Assembly (NCBI GenBank): GCA_022824685.1
Contig: JAJDZJ010000173.1
Location: 1 to 50,127 of the forward strand
Reading direction: 5' to 3'
Source: Caldilineaceae bacterium
GTDB taxonomy: Bacteria; Chloroflexota; Anaerolineae; Caldilineales; Caldilineaceae
DNA: 50,127 nucleotides
Part shown: in pieces, positions 19,001 through 27,520 of the stretch
Numbering within the stretch: the stretch's first letter is position 1
Layout: each line of letters begins with the position of its first letter
Notes under the pieces: generated by a model
Told to the model about the DNA's origin: nothing
Database searches by the model: none
Seen by the model: only the letters and a program-made list of their open reading frames with translations
Program-made: the position numbers and the translations under genes

Positions 19001-19274
19001 CCAGGGCTGCGCTGTCGTCGGAGGAGCTGTCTACAGGGGAGCCGCATTCCCCGCTTTGCAGGGCGTCTTCCTCTTCGCCGATTTCTGTCGCGGCGACATT
19101 TGGGGACTCAAGCAAACCAGCCTCGACGCAACCGGGCAAGCCGAAACAAGGTGGCGGAGCGCGCGCCTCGCCAACGCCGGCTTTCCCATTAGCAGCATCG
19201 GCCAAGACGAAGCCGGCAACGTCTACGCCGCCGGCTACCAGGATGGTACAATCTACATGATCACGTCGCGATGA
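16026..19274 (+). CDS. Double-module PQQ-type sugar dehydrogenase lipoprotein (array gene 3)
   Basis: At 1082 residues this is twice the size of its neighbours and contains two complete discoidin-plus-dehydrogenase modules in one chain. A lipobox VASAC (Cys20) follows the signal peptide. Module 1 covers about residues 45-575 with His332 in HHNGG; module 2 covers about 580-1082 with His842 in HNGG. Only the front of the chain has a signal peptide, so module 2 appears to be a fusion of two tandem genes. Module 1 has drifted: its usual RNPWGFAF reads RNPGNFAF, and the loop after the Cys-Cys pair has VHRGLID instead of the ERGLFG type. Module 2 keeps the consensus. Module 1 may therefore have altered activity, a different substrate, or only a binding role. 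Confidence 0.88.
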   Translation: MKRTFGLLLIALSTLVASACESASRNGRSAQSPGRIASVSVSLSPASPWAASPFGSRPFGENVALQGFATGSTRDAAGLLTVDAATAHLAIDGISSSVWSAQQPAPQWFSIALDELYLVNRIQLEVTQTPAGPTTHQVWLGNGSGTRTLFATLYQVHTDDGQLLDIELDPPQAVDEVFVVTLNSPSWVAWREIRVFGLPHTQSLASVSAPRLSLQPIASGLHMPVQVTHAGDQSGRLFVAEKEGRIRIVHNGETLETPFLDISSRVLCCVHRGLIDIAFPPSTAAPHHFYISYTNLDGHTIISRFQISQDPNRTDPDSEEVVLTIEQPAEHHNGGHMEFGPKDGYLYISSGDGGLFSYPDNPALENDTLLSKLLRIDVESDAKPYRVPDTNPFTQVSEYRGEIWASGLRNPGNFAFDAETGDLFIPDSGNRRREEINFQPASSPGGEDYGWFRMEANLCFDNFVVPCSADSLTLPVAEYDHSQGCAVSGGAVYRGHEFPALQGLFLFADLCSGRIWGLKRPDLANQSGWQSTLLLNAPISISSIGQDEVGNLYATSFDDGVLYQLSQRPDAIANEIAFSENVALRRSGRASARGDEFALALDGDPATAWHSGLPPPQWFSVFLDDLYLIDQIELVFPPGEHGPATLELWLGNGSGVRTLYKRLSDVRPNSDSMLAIPIDPPQRANELLLIALHGQLELSLHEVRVFGAPAAHSQKESQFPQVRLDQTVSGLDLPVLITHASDGTNRIFIAEQKGRIRILQDGRLLERPFLDVTDQVACCGEQGLFGLAFPPSYADSQRFYVSYSNLDGDTVVSRFTTSDDPDVARHDTEEVLLTLAQPDKIHNGGHLSFGPQDGYLYVGSGDGGTFRDLENLAQRPDTLLGKILRIDVESGAHPYAVPTDNPFYLSEGFRPEIWALGLRNPWGFAFDRATGDLYIPDVGGSSREEVNFQPASAAAGRNYGWAVMEGNTCFEHDSLVCNAEGLASPVAEYDHAQGCAVVGGAVYRGAAFPALQGVFLFADFCRGDIWGLKQTSLDATGQAETRWRSARLANAGFPISSIGQDEAGNVYAAGYQDGTIYMITSR

Positions 19275-19389
19275 GCCGCCGACTTGCCCGCCCTGCTCAT
19301 CGGCCCATCCCGTTGCGGAGCCCCGACCATGCACGAACATGCCGTCTCACCAGAGAATTCGCCGACCGGCCCCATCCTATGAGCCTCCA

Positions 19390-21117
19390 ATGAATAAAGC
19401 GCTCGCGTTGACAGGCCTGCTTTTCATACTGTTGCTAACCGCCTCCTGCTCCGCTCGCTCGGAGACTGAGCCCCCGGCAACCGCCGAAACCAATACCAGG
19501 ACGCCCGCGGCAACCTCAACCCCCACGCCCACGGAAACACCCGCGCCCACTCCCACCAACACCGTTGCCCCCACACCTTTGAGCCCAAATGTCGCTCCAC
19601 TGGGTACGGTACGCGTCTCCTCCGGGGAAGACGGCGTCCAGTACGCGATCGATGGCGACACTGAAACGGTCTGGAGCGCCCAAGACCATCCAGCTCAGTG
19701 GATTTCTATCGCCCTCGACGGCATCTACTTCGCCGAACGCATCGAGCTGGTTGTGGCGCAGGCGCCCCCCGGGCCCACGACCCATTCCCTCTGGTTGGAC
19801 AACGGCTCCGGCGTTCGGACGCGGTACATACAGCTCACCGATATCCACACAGAGGACGGGCAGACGCTTACCATCGATATCAATCCGCCGCGGCCTGTCA
19901 GGGAACTCCTCGTTCAAACTCTCGACAGCCCCAGTTGGGTCGCCTGGCGCGAGGTCAGAATCTTCGGACTGCCCCCCTCTCCCGAGGATGAGAGTGGTTC
20001 GTCCCCCCCTCTGAAATTGGAAAAAGTCCTTGACAATCTGGTTCTCCCTGTGCAAGTCACCCACGCCGGCGACGGCAGCGGCCGCATCTTTGTCGTGGAG
20101 CAGCAGGGCCGTATCACGGTCCTCAACAACGGCGCCGCCAGCGGTACCCTCTTCCTGGATATAACCGATCGAGTGAACTGCTGCGAGGAGCGCGGACTGT
20201 TCAATGTCGCCTTCTCCCCAGGCTATCCTGCGGCCAATCGGTTCTATCTGAGCTATTCTAACAAGAATGATGACACTGTAATCAGCCGCTTCGCCGCCAC
20301 CGCAAACCCCGACGTCGCCGATCCCGACAGCGAGAAAATCCTACTCACCGTCCCCCAACCCCACGAAGTCCATAACGGCGGACGCCTCGCTTTCGGCCCT
20401 CGCGACGGATACCTGTACGTCGGCATGGGCGACGGGGGAAGTGACGGATGCCCTGCCCACTTTCCCCAGGACCCGGCCCTTCTGCTGGGAAAGATACTGC
20501 GCATCGACGTCGAGTCCTCAATCCAGCCCTATGGAGTCCCCGCCGGCAATCCCTTCGTCGCCGACGACCGGTTCCGCCCGGAAATATGGGCCCTTGGATT
20601 CAGGAACCCTTGGGGTTTCGCCTTCAACCATCAGACAGGCGACCTCTACATCCCGGATACCGGGCACAACGATCGCGAAGAGCTCAACTTCCAGCCCTCG
20701 GTCAGCCCGGGCGGCGAAAACTATGGATGGCCCACGATAGAGGGCACCCGCTGCCCCAGGTTTGAAGACCTGCCCGTTCCCTGCCGCCAGGCCGGCATCT
20801 TCACCCCGCCTGTAGCCGAGTACGACCACACGCGTGGTTGCGCGATCGTCGGCGGCGTTGTCTACCGCGGCAGCCAGTTTCCCCACCTCAAGGACCGCTT
20901 CCTCTTCGCCGACTTCTGCCGAGGCGACATCTGGAGCCTCACAAAGCCTGACCCAACCAACAGTCCCTCCCAGGCTGAAGACGTCCTTTCCAACTGGCAC
21001 AGCGAGATCGTCTTGAAGGCATCTGTCCCGGTCAGCAGTGTCGGTGAGGATGAAGAGGGCAACCTCTACATCACCGGCTACCAGACCGGCGCAGTCTACC
21101 TGGTCACCAAGGATTAG
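19390..21117 (+). CDS. PQQ-type sugar dehydrogenase lipoprotein with Thr/Pro linker (array gene 4)
   Basis: This 575-residue paralogue has a lipobox LTASC (Cys20). A Thr-Pro-rich linker of about 40 residues follows, with TPTPTETPAPTPTNT, which probably spans the wall or holds the enzyme away from the membrane. The discoidin-like domain follows at about residues 70-195 (Trp135 in LWLDNGSG). The dehydrogenase domain has His328 in HNGG, RNPWGFAF, GGENYGW and Cys-Cys in RVNCCEERGL. It is the closest relative of array gene 5: the two align codon for codon, with identical total length and with His328 and position 135 matching. The ATG at 19390 gives a normal signal peptide; in-frame sequence back to 19339 is not convincing. 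Confidence 0.88.
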   Translation: MNKALALTGLLFILLLTASCSARSETEPPATAETNTRTPAATSTPTPTETPAPTPTNTVAPTPLSPNVAPLGTVRVSSGEDGVQYAIDGDTETVWSAQDHPAQWISIALDGIYFAERIELVVAQAPPGPTTHSLWLDNGSGVRTRYIQLTDIHTEDGQTLTIDINPPRPVRELLVQTLDSPSWVAWREVRIFGLPPSPEDESGSSPPLKLEKVLDNLVLPVQVTHAGDGSGRIFVVEQQGRITVLNNGAASGTLFLDITDRVNCCEERGLFNVAFSPGYPAANRFYLSYSNKNDDTVISRFAATANPDVADPDSEKILLTVPQPHEVHNGGRLAFGPRDGYLYVGMGDGGSDGCPAHFPQDPALLLGKILRIDVESSIQPYGVPAGNPFVADDRFRPEIWALGFRNPWGFAFNHQTGDLYIPDTGHNDREELNFQPSVSPGGENYGWPTIEGTRCPRFEDLPVPCRQAGIFTPPVAEYDHTRGCAIVGGVVYRGSQFPHLKDRFLFADFCRGDIWSLTKPDPTNSPSQAEDVLSNWHSEIVLKASVPVSSVGEDEEGNLYITGYQTGAVYLVTKD

Positions 21118-21234
21118 CCCCGTGAAATGCCGGTGTCCATTCAAATGGCCAACCTTGTCCCGCCTCCTGCGCGGCCAGGTCGCGGAGGCAACCTTCCCTC
21201 GGTCAGCCAATCCGGGCCTCAGAACACGCCACCA

Positions 21235-22962
21235 ATGAATTACGCAAACTTGCTCCTCGTCCTGCTCCTGTGCCTTGCCGCCCTTACCGCCTGCGCAATG
21301 CAGCCCCTGCCCGAACCGTCCTCCCCGGCAACCCGGATTGCGCCAATCGCAGAACATGCCGGCGCCCCCACAAGCACGCCCCCAGCCGAGCCGCAACCTG
21401 CGCCGACTGCGCAGCCTTCCCCGCCCAGTCGAAATGTTGCGCTCGCGGGCGTTTGGCGCTCCTCTGAGGGCGAAGAGACTGCCCACCTAGCCTTTGACGA
21501 CAATCCCGAAACCAACTGGAATGCAAACAACCTTGCCGCCCAGTGGATTGCCGTCACGCTCGACGCCCTCTATCTTGTGGACAGAATCGAGCTCGTCGTT
21601 GCACAGGCACCGGCTGGCCCGACAACGCACCTGATCTGACTCGGCCACGGTTCGGGCGTACGCACCCTTCACACCCGCCTCACGGACATCCATACAGAGG
21701 ACGGCCAGACCTTGACGGTTGACTTTGACCCGCCCCGCCCGGTTGATGACCTTCTAGTCCATACCCTTGAAAGTCCCAGCTGGGTCGCTTGGCGCGAAGT
21801 AAGGGTGTTTGGCGTTTTGGCCAATAAAACTGATGTGACTGGCGAACTGCCCTTATTGAAAACGGAACGAATCATCGAGAATCTGGTTTTGCCGGTGCAG
21901 GTCACCCATGCTCGCGACAGGAGCGGGCGCCTCTTCATCGTCGAGCAGGAGGGGCGCATTCGCATCTTCAAGGACGGCGTGGAAAGCGATCGACCATTTA
22001 TCGACATCAGCAGCCAAATCACTTGCTGCGGTGAAAGCGGGCTTATGAACATAGCCTTCTCGCCAAGTTTCCCATCCAACCGCCAGTTCTATCTGAGCTA
22101 CACAGATCGCGCTGGAGACCTGGTTGTCAGCCGGTTTATCGCCGCCACTGACCTCGCGACAGCAGACCCTGCCACAGAGGAGATTCTGCTGAATGTCAGC
22201 CAGCCCCACCACGATCATAACGGGGGCAGCATCTTCTTCAACCCCCTCGACGGATACCTCTACGTGGGAATAGGCGACGGCGGCAGCGACGATCTCCCTC
22301 CCCACGAAAGTCAATTCCCGGATCAGCTTCTCGGCAAAATCCTCAGAATCGACGTGGAATCATCCCAGTTCCCTTACAGCATTCCACCTGGCAATCCCTT
22401 TGTCGATGTCGATGGCTACCGTCCGGAAATCTGGGCTTCAGGTCTACGGAATCCGTGGGGATTCGCGTTCGACCCGCAAAACGGGGACCTCTACATCCCC
22501 GATACGGGTCACAGTCAGCGTGAGGAAGTGAACTTTCTGCCATGGGATCGCCAAGGGGGCGACAACTACGGCTGGCCGACAATCGAAGGCACGAGATGTC
22601 TGAAGATTTCCGGCATGCCCGTCCCTTGCCACCAGGCCGCCATCTTTACGTCGCCGGTCGCCGAGTATGGTCGCGACAGCGGCTGTGCCGTGGTGGGCGG
22701 CGTCGTCTATCGCGGAGCCGTGTTTCCCCATCTGGATGGCCGCTTTCTCTTCTCCGACTTCTGCCGGGGAGACATTTGGAGCCTGCATCAGCCCCCTCCA
22801 CCCGAAGACCAGAGCGCGGGGCCGGTCAGCCGGGAGGGGTGGCGCGCCGACCTGGTCCTGAAAGCCTTCAACATTGTCAGCAGCATCGGAAGTGACGAAG
22901 ACGGAAACCTGTATGTTGTCGTCTACCAGCCTGGCGCTATCCTCAAAATCACCCGCAACTGA
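21235..22962 (+). pseudogene. PQQ-type sugar dehydrogenase lipoprotein broken by an in-frame TGA (array gene 5)
   Basis: From the ATG at 21235 the frame encodes a signal peptide with lipobox LTAC (Cys20), a Pro-rich linker and half the discoidin-like domain, then meets TGA at 21637-21639 (codon 135). The same frame continues without interruption to 22962 and encodes the rest of the discoidin domain and a complete dehydrogenase domain (His328 in HNGG, RNPWGFAF, Cys-Cys in QITCCGESGL). All five intact modules in the array have Trp (TGG) at the aligned position, so one G-to-A change created the stop. Total length, 1728 bases, equals array gene 4. The downstream part has no signal peptide of its own, so reinitiation would not give a normal enzyme. 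Otherwise the reading frame shows no decay, so the mutation is recent or is a sequence error. Confidence 0.85.
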
Positions 22963-23180
22963 ACGAAACGGCCAATCTCTACTTTCCATGTCGCGCCGTG
23001 TTCGTGTTCAGATCGGTTCGCATTTCGATGACACGCGCCCGTTGACTGAACCAAATCGTCCCGTCGGGCCCTGCCATCCTTACAGGAAAAGAGGGCTGAC
23101 ACAGACGAAGGCCCGCCCCTTGCCCGAATTCGCAGCGATACCTGGAGTACAGCCTGAGCGCTACGATAGGAGGAGTCCCC

Positions 23181-24710
23181 ATGACGCAAGAGAAACGCCC
23201 CAACATTCTCTGGTTCTGCACCGACCAGCAAAGGTATGACACTATTCACGCAATGGGCAATCCCCATATAAACACACCCAACCTGGATAGACTCGTCGAA
23301 GAGGGCGTCGCCTTTACCCACGCCTTCTGCCAGAGTCCCATCTGCACGCCAAGCCGGGCCAGCTTTCTCACCGGCCGCTATCCCGCAAACGTCCGCGGCT
23401 GTATGAACGGCAACGAAGAATGGGGCGAAGGCGCCCCTCTCGTCACGGCCCTCCTGGCGGAGAGCGGCTACGACTGCGGCCTCAGCGGAAAGTTTCATCT
23501 GGCTGGTGCAAGCGGACGGGAAGAGCCCCGCCCAAAAAATGACGGCTATCGAGTCTTCCACTGGAGCCATGATCCCGAAGACCGCTTCCCCTCCGGCCAC
23601 GCCTACGCCGACTGGCTGGCCGCGCAAGGATACTCCCTGCGAGACCTGAGAGAGGACCCGGCCTCGATCCCGCCGGAACTGCACCAGACCACCTGGTGCA
23701 CCGACCGCGCCATCGAGTTCCTGTCCGAAAAAAGGCGCAAGGGACCCTGGCTGATGAGCGTCAACGTCTTCGATCCCCACGCCCCCTTCGACCCGCCACA
23801 GGAATATCGCGATCGGTACGACTCGTTGAAAATGCCCGCCCCTCTCTTCCGAGAGACCGATCCCAATACCCAGGAGGCAGTGCCCGGCGACTTCCAAAAC
23901 GTGTCCCGTCCGCCAGAGGAGTTTAATGCCCGCGAGGTGACCGCCGCGTACTACGCCATGATCGAGCTGATCGACGAAAACGTGGGGCGGCTGCTGGAAG
24001 CGCTCGACGAAACAGGACAGCGCGAAAACACCGTAATCATCTTCACCAGCGATCACGGTGAAATGCTGGGCGACCACGGTCTGCTGCTAAAGGGATGTCG
24101 TTTCTACGAAGGTCTGGTTAGAGTGCCGCTGATCATCAGTTGGCCGGGCCATTTCCCACCGCATGAGGAGCGGGAATCCGAAGAGAGTCCGGAGGCCGTC
24201 GGTTCCGAAAGTGAACAAGATGACACTGCTGAGGCATCCAAAGACAACGCGCTCGACGACGATTCGCCCGCCCCAGCCGGCTTCGTCAGCAACGCGCTGG
24301 TGGAGTTGGTAGACATTGCGCCCACGCTCCTCGAGCTGGCAGGCCTGCCCGTCCCGCTGCGCATGCAAGGCCGCTCCCTGCTTCCCATTCTGCGCGGAGA
24401 ACGCCCGCCCGACCTCCACCGCGACTTTGTCCGCTGTGAGTTCTACCAAGCTCTCAATCCCGAAGTCCCGGGCCGTGAACAGTACGAGGGCAGCTACGCC
24501 ACGATGTACAGGGACGCCCGCCACAAGATCGTCGTCTACCACGGCCACGAACACGGAGAACTTTACGACCTGGAGAATGACCCCGGTGAGTTCGACAACC
24601 TGTGGAATGACCCCGACCACGCCGAACTGCGCTTCGACCTGATGCGCCGCAACTTCGACGCACTTGCCTATTCCATCGATCCGGGACCGCCGCAGGTGAC
24701 TCCTTTCTAA
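23181..24710 (+). CDS. Cys-type sulfatase with acidic insert
   Basis: The 509-residue protein begins with RPNILWFCTDQQRYD and has CTPSR at residues 55-59, with Cys55 the formylglycine precursor. The second metal motif is SDHGEMLGDHG. Between the central domain and the C-terminal part there is an insert of about 40 residues (roughly 325-368) rich in Glu, Asp and Ser, not usual for the family, which probably forms a flexible surface loop. The ATG at 23181 has GGAGGAG seven bases upstream. No signal peptide is visible. It follows the dehydrogenase array after a 218-base gap with no clear promoter, and converges on the glycosidase-like gene at 24780. It probably hydrolyses a sulfate ester on a sugar. 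Confidence 0.9.
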   Translation: MTQEKRPNILWFCTDQQRYDTIHAMGNPHINTPNLDRLVEEGVAFTHAFCQSPICTPSRASFLTGRYPANVRGCMNGNEEWGEGAPLVTALLAESGYDCGLSGKFHLAGASGREEPRPKNDGYRVFHWSHDPEDRFPSGHAYADWLAAQGYSLRDLREDPASIPPELHQTTWCTDRAIEFLSEKRRKGPWLMSVNVFDPHAPFDPPQEYRDRYDSLKMPAPLFRETDPNTQEAVPGDFQNVSRPPEEFNAREVTAAYYAMIELIDENVGRLLEALDETGQRENTVIIFTSDHGEMLGDHGLLLKGCRFYEGLVRVPLIISWPGHFPPHEERESEESPEAVGSESEQDDTAEASKDNALDDDSPAPAGFVSNALVELVDIAPTLLELAGLPVPLRMQGRSLLPILRGERPPDLHRDFVRCEFYQALNPEVPGREQYEGSYATMYRDARHKIVVYHGHEHGELYDLENDPGEFDNLWNDPDHAELRFDLMRRNFDALAYSIDPGPPQVTPF

Positions 24711-24779
24711 CTTCAGTTTCTGTTACCTGAGTTCTGGAAAGAGCCGTCCTGCTTGAAACCAGGTCGAAACCGCTGCTTG

Positions 24780-26516
24780 TCAACCTGGCGTCTGATACGT
24801 GAGGTCGTATCCGCCTACGCTTTTCAACCGCTTGGAAGCCGGCGACAGGTCCGGCTCGCCCTGCCGACGCCATCGCTCTATCTCATCTCTGTGACCAAGG
24901 CGGCGCAGTACGTCCCAGCTGGCGCTGAAGTTGGTCCGCCCCGACGGCCCGGCCGAATCCCAGAAGAACAGGTTGTCAACGCCCTGCGCGTAAAGTGAGG
25001 CGGCCTTGCGGCGGAACGCCTCCGGTGACATGTGGCGCGGCATTACATTGAGCGCAAGTTGGCAGCTTGTGCCTTCCACCAACTCAACAAAATAGCTGAC
25101 AGCCTCCACCTCCTCCCAGGCCATCCCCATGCTGTCCAGTTCCGGCAAATCCGTATAGGGAATCAACGTGTCGACCAGTCCCTCACCGACCCAGCTCGCC
25201 AGGTCCAGCCCGTTGCGCACATTCTCCTCTCTGTTCAGCACACAAGCCGAAACAGTGAGCCGCTCGCGCCCCTGCTCCCGCGCCAGCGTGTCGAGCGCAT
25301 CCCGCAACTCGCGATGGAACTCCGTCAGGGCCGAGCTTCGATGGGCCAGCCAGCGCGGGTCGTCGTCCGCCAGCAGCCGCGGATCCTCTCCGTGGGCCGC
25401 TCTGAAGCTGTCTACCAAGGGAGGTTCATAGTCCACCAGGGGCGGCCGTCTGTTGTAGAGGATGCAGATGCCGTCGATCGGATGCTGCGCAACCTCCAGC
25501 AGCAGATCGATCACAAACCGGCGCGTGTCCGCAAACGCGTAAGACACCCGCGGCGCGATTCTCGCGTCCTTTCCCACCATGCGCAGGTCCGGTCGCGTAA
25601 AATAAAGACTGTCGGTATTCCACTGTTCCAACGGGGCAGGATAGAAAAACCCCGCCGTGCGATAGCTGGCGTGAAATGTGAGCCCCATTTCATGCGCGGC
25701 CTTCAACGCAACGACGAGGGGGTCCAGATCACTGTCACGGAATCTGCGCCACGTCTCGGCATGAAGACGGTCGCCCTGCCGTTCGAAATCTTCGATGTCG
25801 TCGCACGCGGGCAGGCGGCCGGCCTCCCCTAGGTAAAACATCAAGTCTCCCGCCCCGCACTCCCAATAGAGACGCGAAAAGTCAGTGTGCCGGTACGGTT
25901 CAATCTCGTTTCGAATGGCCGCTTCCGTCGCCGTGCCATATAGGAACAGGTAACCGTGCGCATCGTTGTGGGCGAAGAGTGTGCGTGTGTCCCTTCGTTC
26001 GCGTTCTCTCTCGAGAGTTTCAACCTCCTCCTCGGACAGAGGTACAATCTTTACGTATGCCACCTTTGTTCGTTGGCATGCCACCGCCGCCGGTTCGTCC
26101 GCAGCTCCTGTCGGTGTACAGACCTGTCGAATGAACAATTCCTGGCTGGTCAGGTCCGCCTCCTTCCACAAGAGTTCATAGACACTGTGCCCGTGTGGGT
26201 TCGAAGGCGCCCACTCCGAACCCATATTCAGATGCGTAAAGCACGGGTCTTTGCTCAGTTTCACCTCCACCGACGCGATTCCCCTGTGTTCAGGGTAAAC
26301 GCCGATGTAGATGCGGTGCCATCCGCTCGCTTCCAGCCCGATAGCCACCTCAGGGGCTGCCGTCTCCTCCCCGGCGCTGAGCAGATTTCCCGAAAACGCC
26401 TCAGTCTCGTACGGCTGCACATGCCAGGCCCGCCGCCTCGGCGCAGCCGAAAGCGCGCTCTCCGGCTGGCAACGTCCCAGGTCGGTGATGTATACCGCAG
26501 CGTCTCGGTCAGCCAT
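24780..26516 (-). CDS. Glycosidase-like protein of unknown family, paralogue 1
   Basis: This 578-residue protein is not one I can name. The first 190 residues look like a beta-rich domain (VYITDLGRC start, SGWHRIYIGVY). Residues about 190-550 alternate hydrophobic strands and helices in the manner of a TIM-barrel glycoside hydrolase of the GH10-like/DUF187 kind, with a strand ending in DGICILYNRRPP, another with LTVSACVLN, and a final one with LFFWDSAG. Acidic residues at strand ends could be catalytic, but I cannot identify the pair. No signal peptide is seen, so a cytoplasmic role is likely. A full-length paralogue lies at 31257-32921 at the other end of the same operon. The gene starts 3 bases after the DppC-type permease stop. 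Confidence 0.6.
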   Translation of the reverse strand: MADRDAAVYITDLGRCQPESALSAAPRRRAWHVQPYETEAFSGNLLSAGEETAAPEVAIGLEASGWHRIYIGVYPEHRGIASVEVKLSKDPCFTHLNMGSEWAPSNPHGHSVYELLWKEADLTSQELFIRQVCTPTGAADEPAAVACQRTKVAYVKIVPLSEEEVETLERERERRDTRTLFAHNDAHGYLFLYGTATEAAIRNEIEPYRHTDFSRLYWECGAGDLMFYLGEAGRLPACDDIEDFERQGDRLHAETWRRFRDSDLDPLVVALKAAHEMGLTFHASYRTAGFFYPAPLEQWNTDSLYFTRPDLRMVGKDARIAPRVSYAFADTRRFVIDLLLEVAQHPIDGICILYNRRPPLVDYEPPLVDSFRAAHGEDPRLLADDDPRWLAHRSSALTEFHRELRDALDTLAREQGRERLTVSACVLNREENVRNGLDLASWVGEGLVDTLIPYTDLPELDSMGMAWEEVEAVSYFVELVEGTSCQLALNVMPRHMSPEAFRRKAASLYAQGVDNLFFWDSAGPSGRTNFSASWDVLRRLGHRDEIERWRRQGEPDLSPASKRLKSVGGYDLTYQTPG

Positions 26517-26519
26517 CGT

Positions 26520-27419
26520 TTACACCTCCATACGCGGATCGAATGCGTCCCGCAGCCCGTCTCCCACGAAGTTCATCGCCAGCACCGCCACCGAAATCGC
26601 GATCCCCGGCGGCAACCAAAGCCAAGGCGAGTTTGTTAGGACCGTTAGCGACTGCGCCGAGTTCAGCATGCTCCCCCAGCTGGCCTGAGGTATCTGCACG
26701 CCCAGCCCGAGAAACGACAGCGCCGACTCGGTCAGAATCGTGCCCGCAACGCCCAACGTCGCCGCCACCAAAATATACGGCTGCAAATTCGGCAGTATAT
26801 GGCGGAAGACTATCCTGTAATGCGGCGTGCCAATGCAACGCGCCGCCTCTACAAATGCCTGTTCCCGCAGCGAGAGCACCTGCGCGCGCAGCAGACGCGC
26901 CAGCCCCTCCCAGCCCAGCACGCCAATCACCACCATCACATTGATAATGTTCGGCCCAAGCAGGGCAACCAGCATCAGGATCGCGAAGAAGGTGGGGAAG
27001 TTCATCACCAGCTCGGTGAACCGCATCAATATGTTGTCGACCCGTCCGCCAACATACCCCGACACCGTGCCGATCAACACGCCAATCGAAATCGAAATCA
27101 CATTCGCGACAAATCCCACCGACATCGATATGCGCGCGCCGTAAACCATGCGCGCCCACATGTCCCTTCCCGCCGAATCCGTGCCCAGTATATGGTCCGC
27201 GCTCGGCGGCTGGCGGATGCTGTCCAGATCGACCGTATATGGATCTTGCATCGCTACGATCGGCGCAAAAATAGCGATCAATCCCAGAAACGCAATGATT
27301 ACCAGACTCCCCACAGCCACCTTATGCCGCCGAAAACGCGACCCAACCGTATTGGGGCTCTTCCTCGCATTCAGGTCAACCTGCTCTGGATCGTTTTCCT
27401 GCAAGGGGGTGTTTGCCAT
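26520..27419 (-). CDS. ABC transporter permease, DppC/OppC type
   Basis: The 299-residue protein has six predicted membrane segments, the periplasmic HILGTDSAGRDMWARMVYGA motif, the coupling loop AARCIGTPHYRIVFRHILPN and the C-terminal FVGDGLRDAFDP. The start is placed at ATG 27419; ATG 27437 is an in-frame alternative and neither has a strong ribosome site. It pairs with the DppB-type permease at 30295, although in this operon the aldolase and binding-protein genes stand between the two. A strong hairpin precedes it. The glycosidase-like gene follows directly. Confidence 0.88.
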   Translation of the reverse strand: MANTPLQENDPEQVDLNARKSPNTVGSRFRRHKVAVGSLVIIAFLGLIAIFAPIVAMQDPYTVDLDSIRQPPSADHILGTDSAGRDMWARMVYGARISMSVGFVANVISISIGVLIGTVSGYVGGRVDNILMRFTELVMNFPTFFAILMLVALLGPNIINVMVVIGVLGWEGLARLLRAQVLSLREQAFVEAARCIGTPHYRIVFRHILPNLQPYILVAATLGVAGTILTESALSFLGLGVQIPQASWGSMLNSAQSLTVLTNSPWLWLPPGIAISVAVLAMNFVGDGLRDAFDPRMEV

Positions 27420-27469
27420 GGAGGGGCGCCTGCTCATCAATGGTCCGAATGAAACCGGTGAAGAAGCAA

Positions 27470-27504
27470 CGAGAGGAGAGAATACGCCGTATTCTCCCCT
27501 CTCG
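27470..27504 (-). other. Hairpin between binding-protein and permease genes
   Basis: Arms at 27470-27484 and 27490-27504 give a 15-bp stem with a 5-base loop. The single mismatch in DNA becomes a G-U pair in the minus-strand RNA. A pyrimidine-rich stretch follows, but no true U-run. It sits in the 101-base gap after the binding-protein stop and resembles the hairpin at 9937-9969 in position and in its GAGAGG-type arm. A role in protecting or attenuating the mRNA is inferred. Confidence 0.7.
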
Positions 27505-27520
27505 GTCATTCACAGTTCAA

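Noticed and set aside
18435..19340. Open frame of 301 codons antisense to the double-module dehydrogenase gene
   Set aside because: Shadow of the coding strand; similar antisense frames appear over the other array genes and carry no domain or ribosome site.
21235..22962. UGA read as Trp or selenocysteine in array gene 5
   Set aside because: TGA is used as a normal stop by other genes here, including this one at 22960-22962, and the aligned residue is Trp encoded by TGG elsewhere. There is no sign of a SECIS element.
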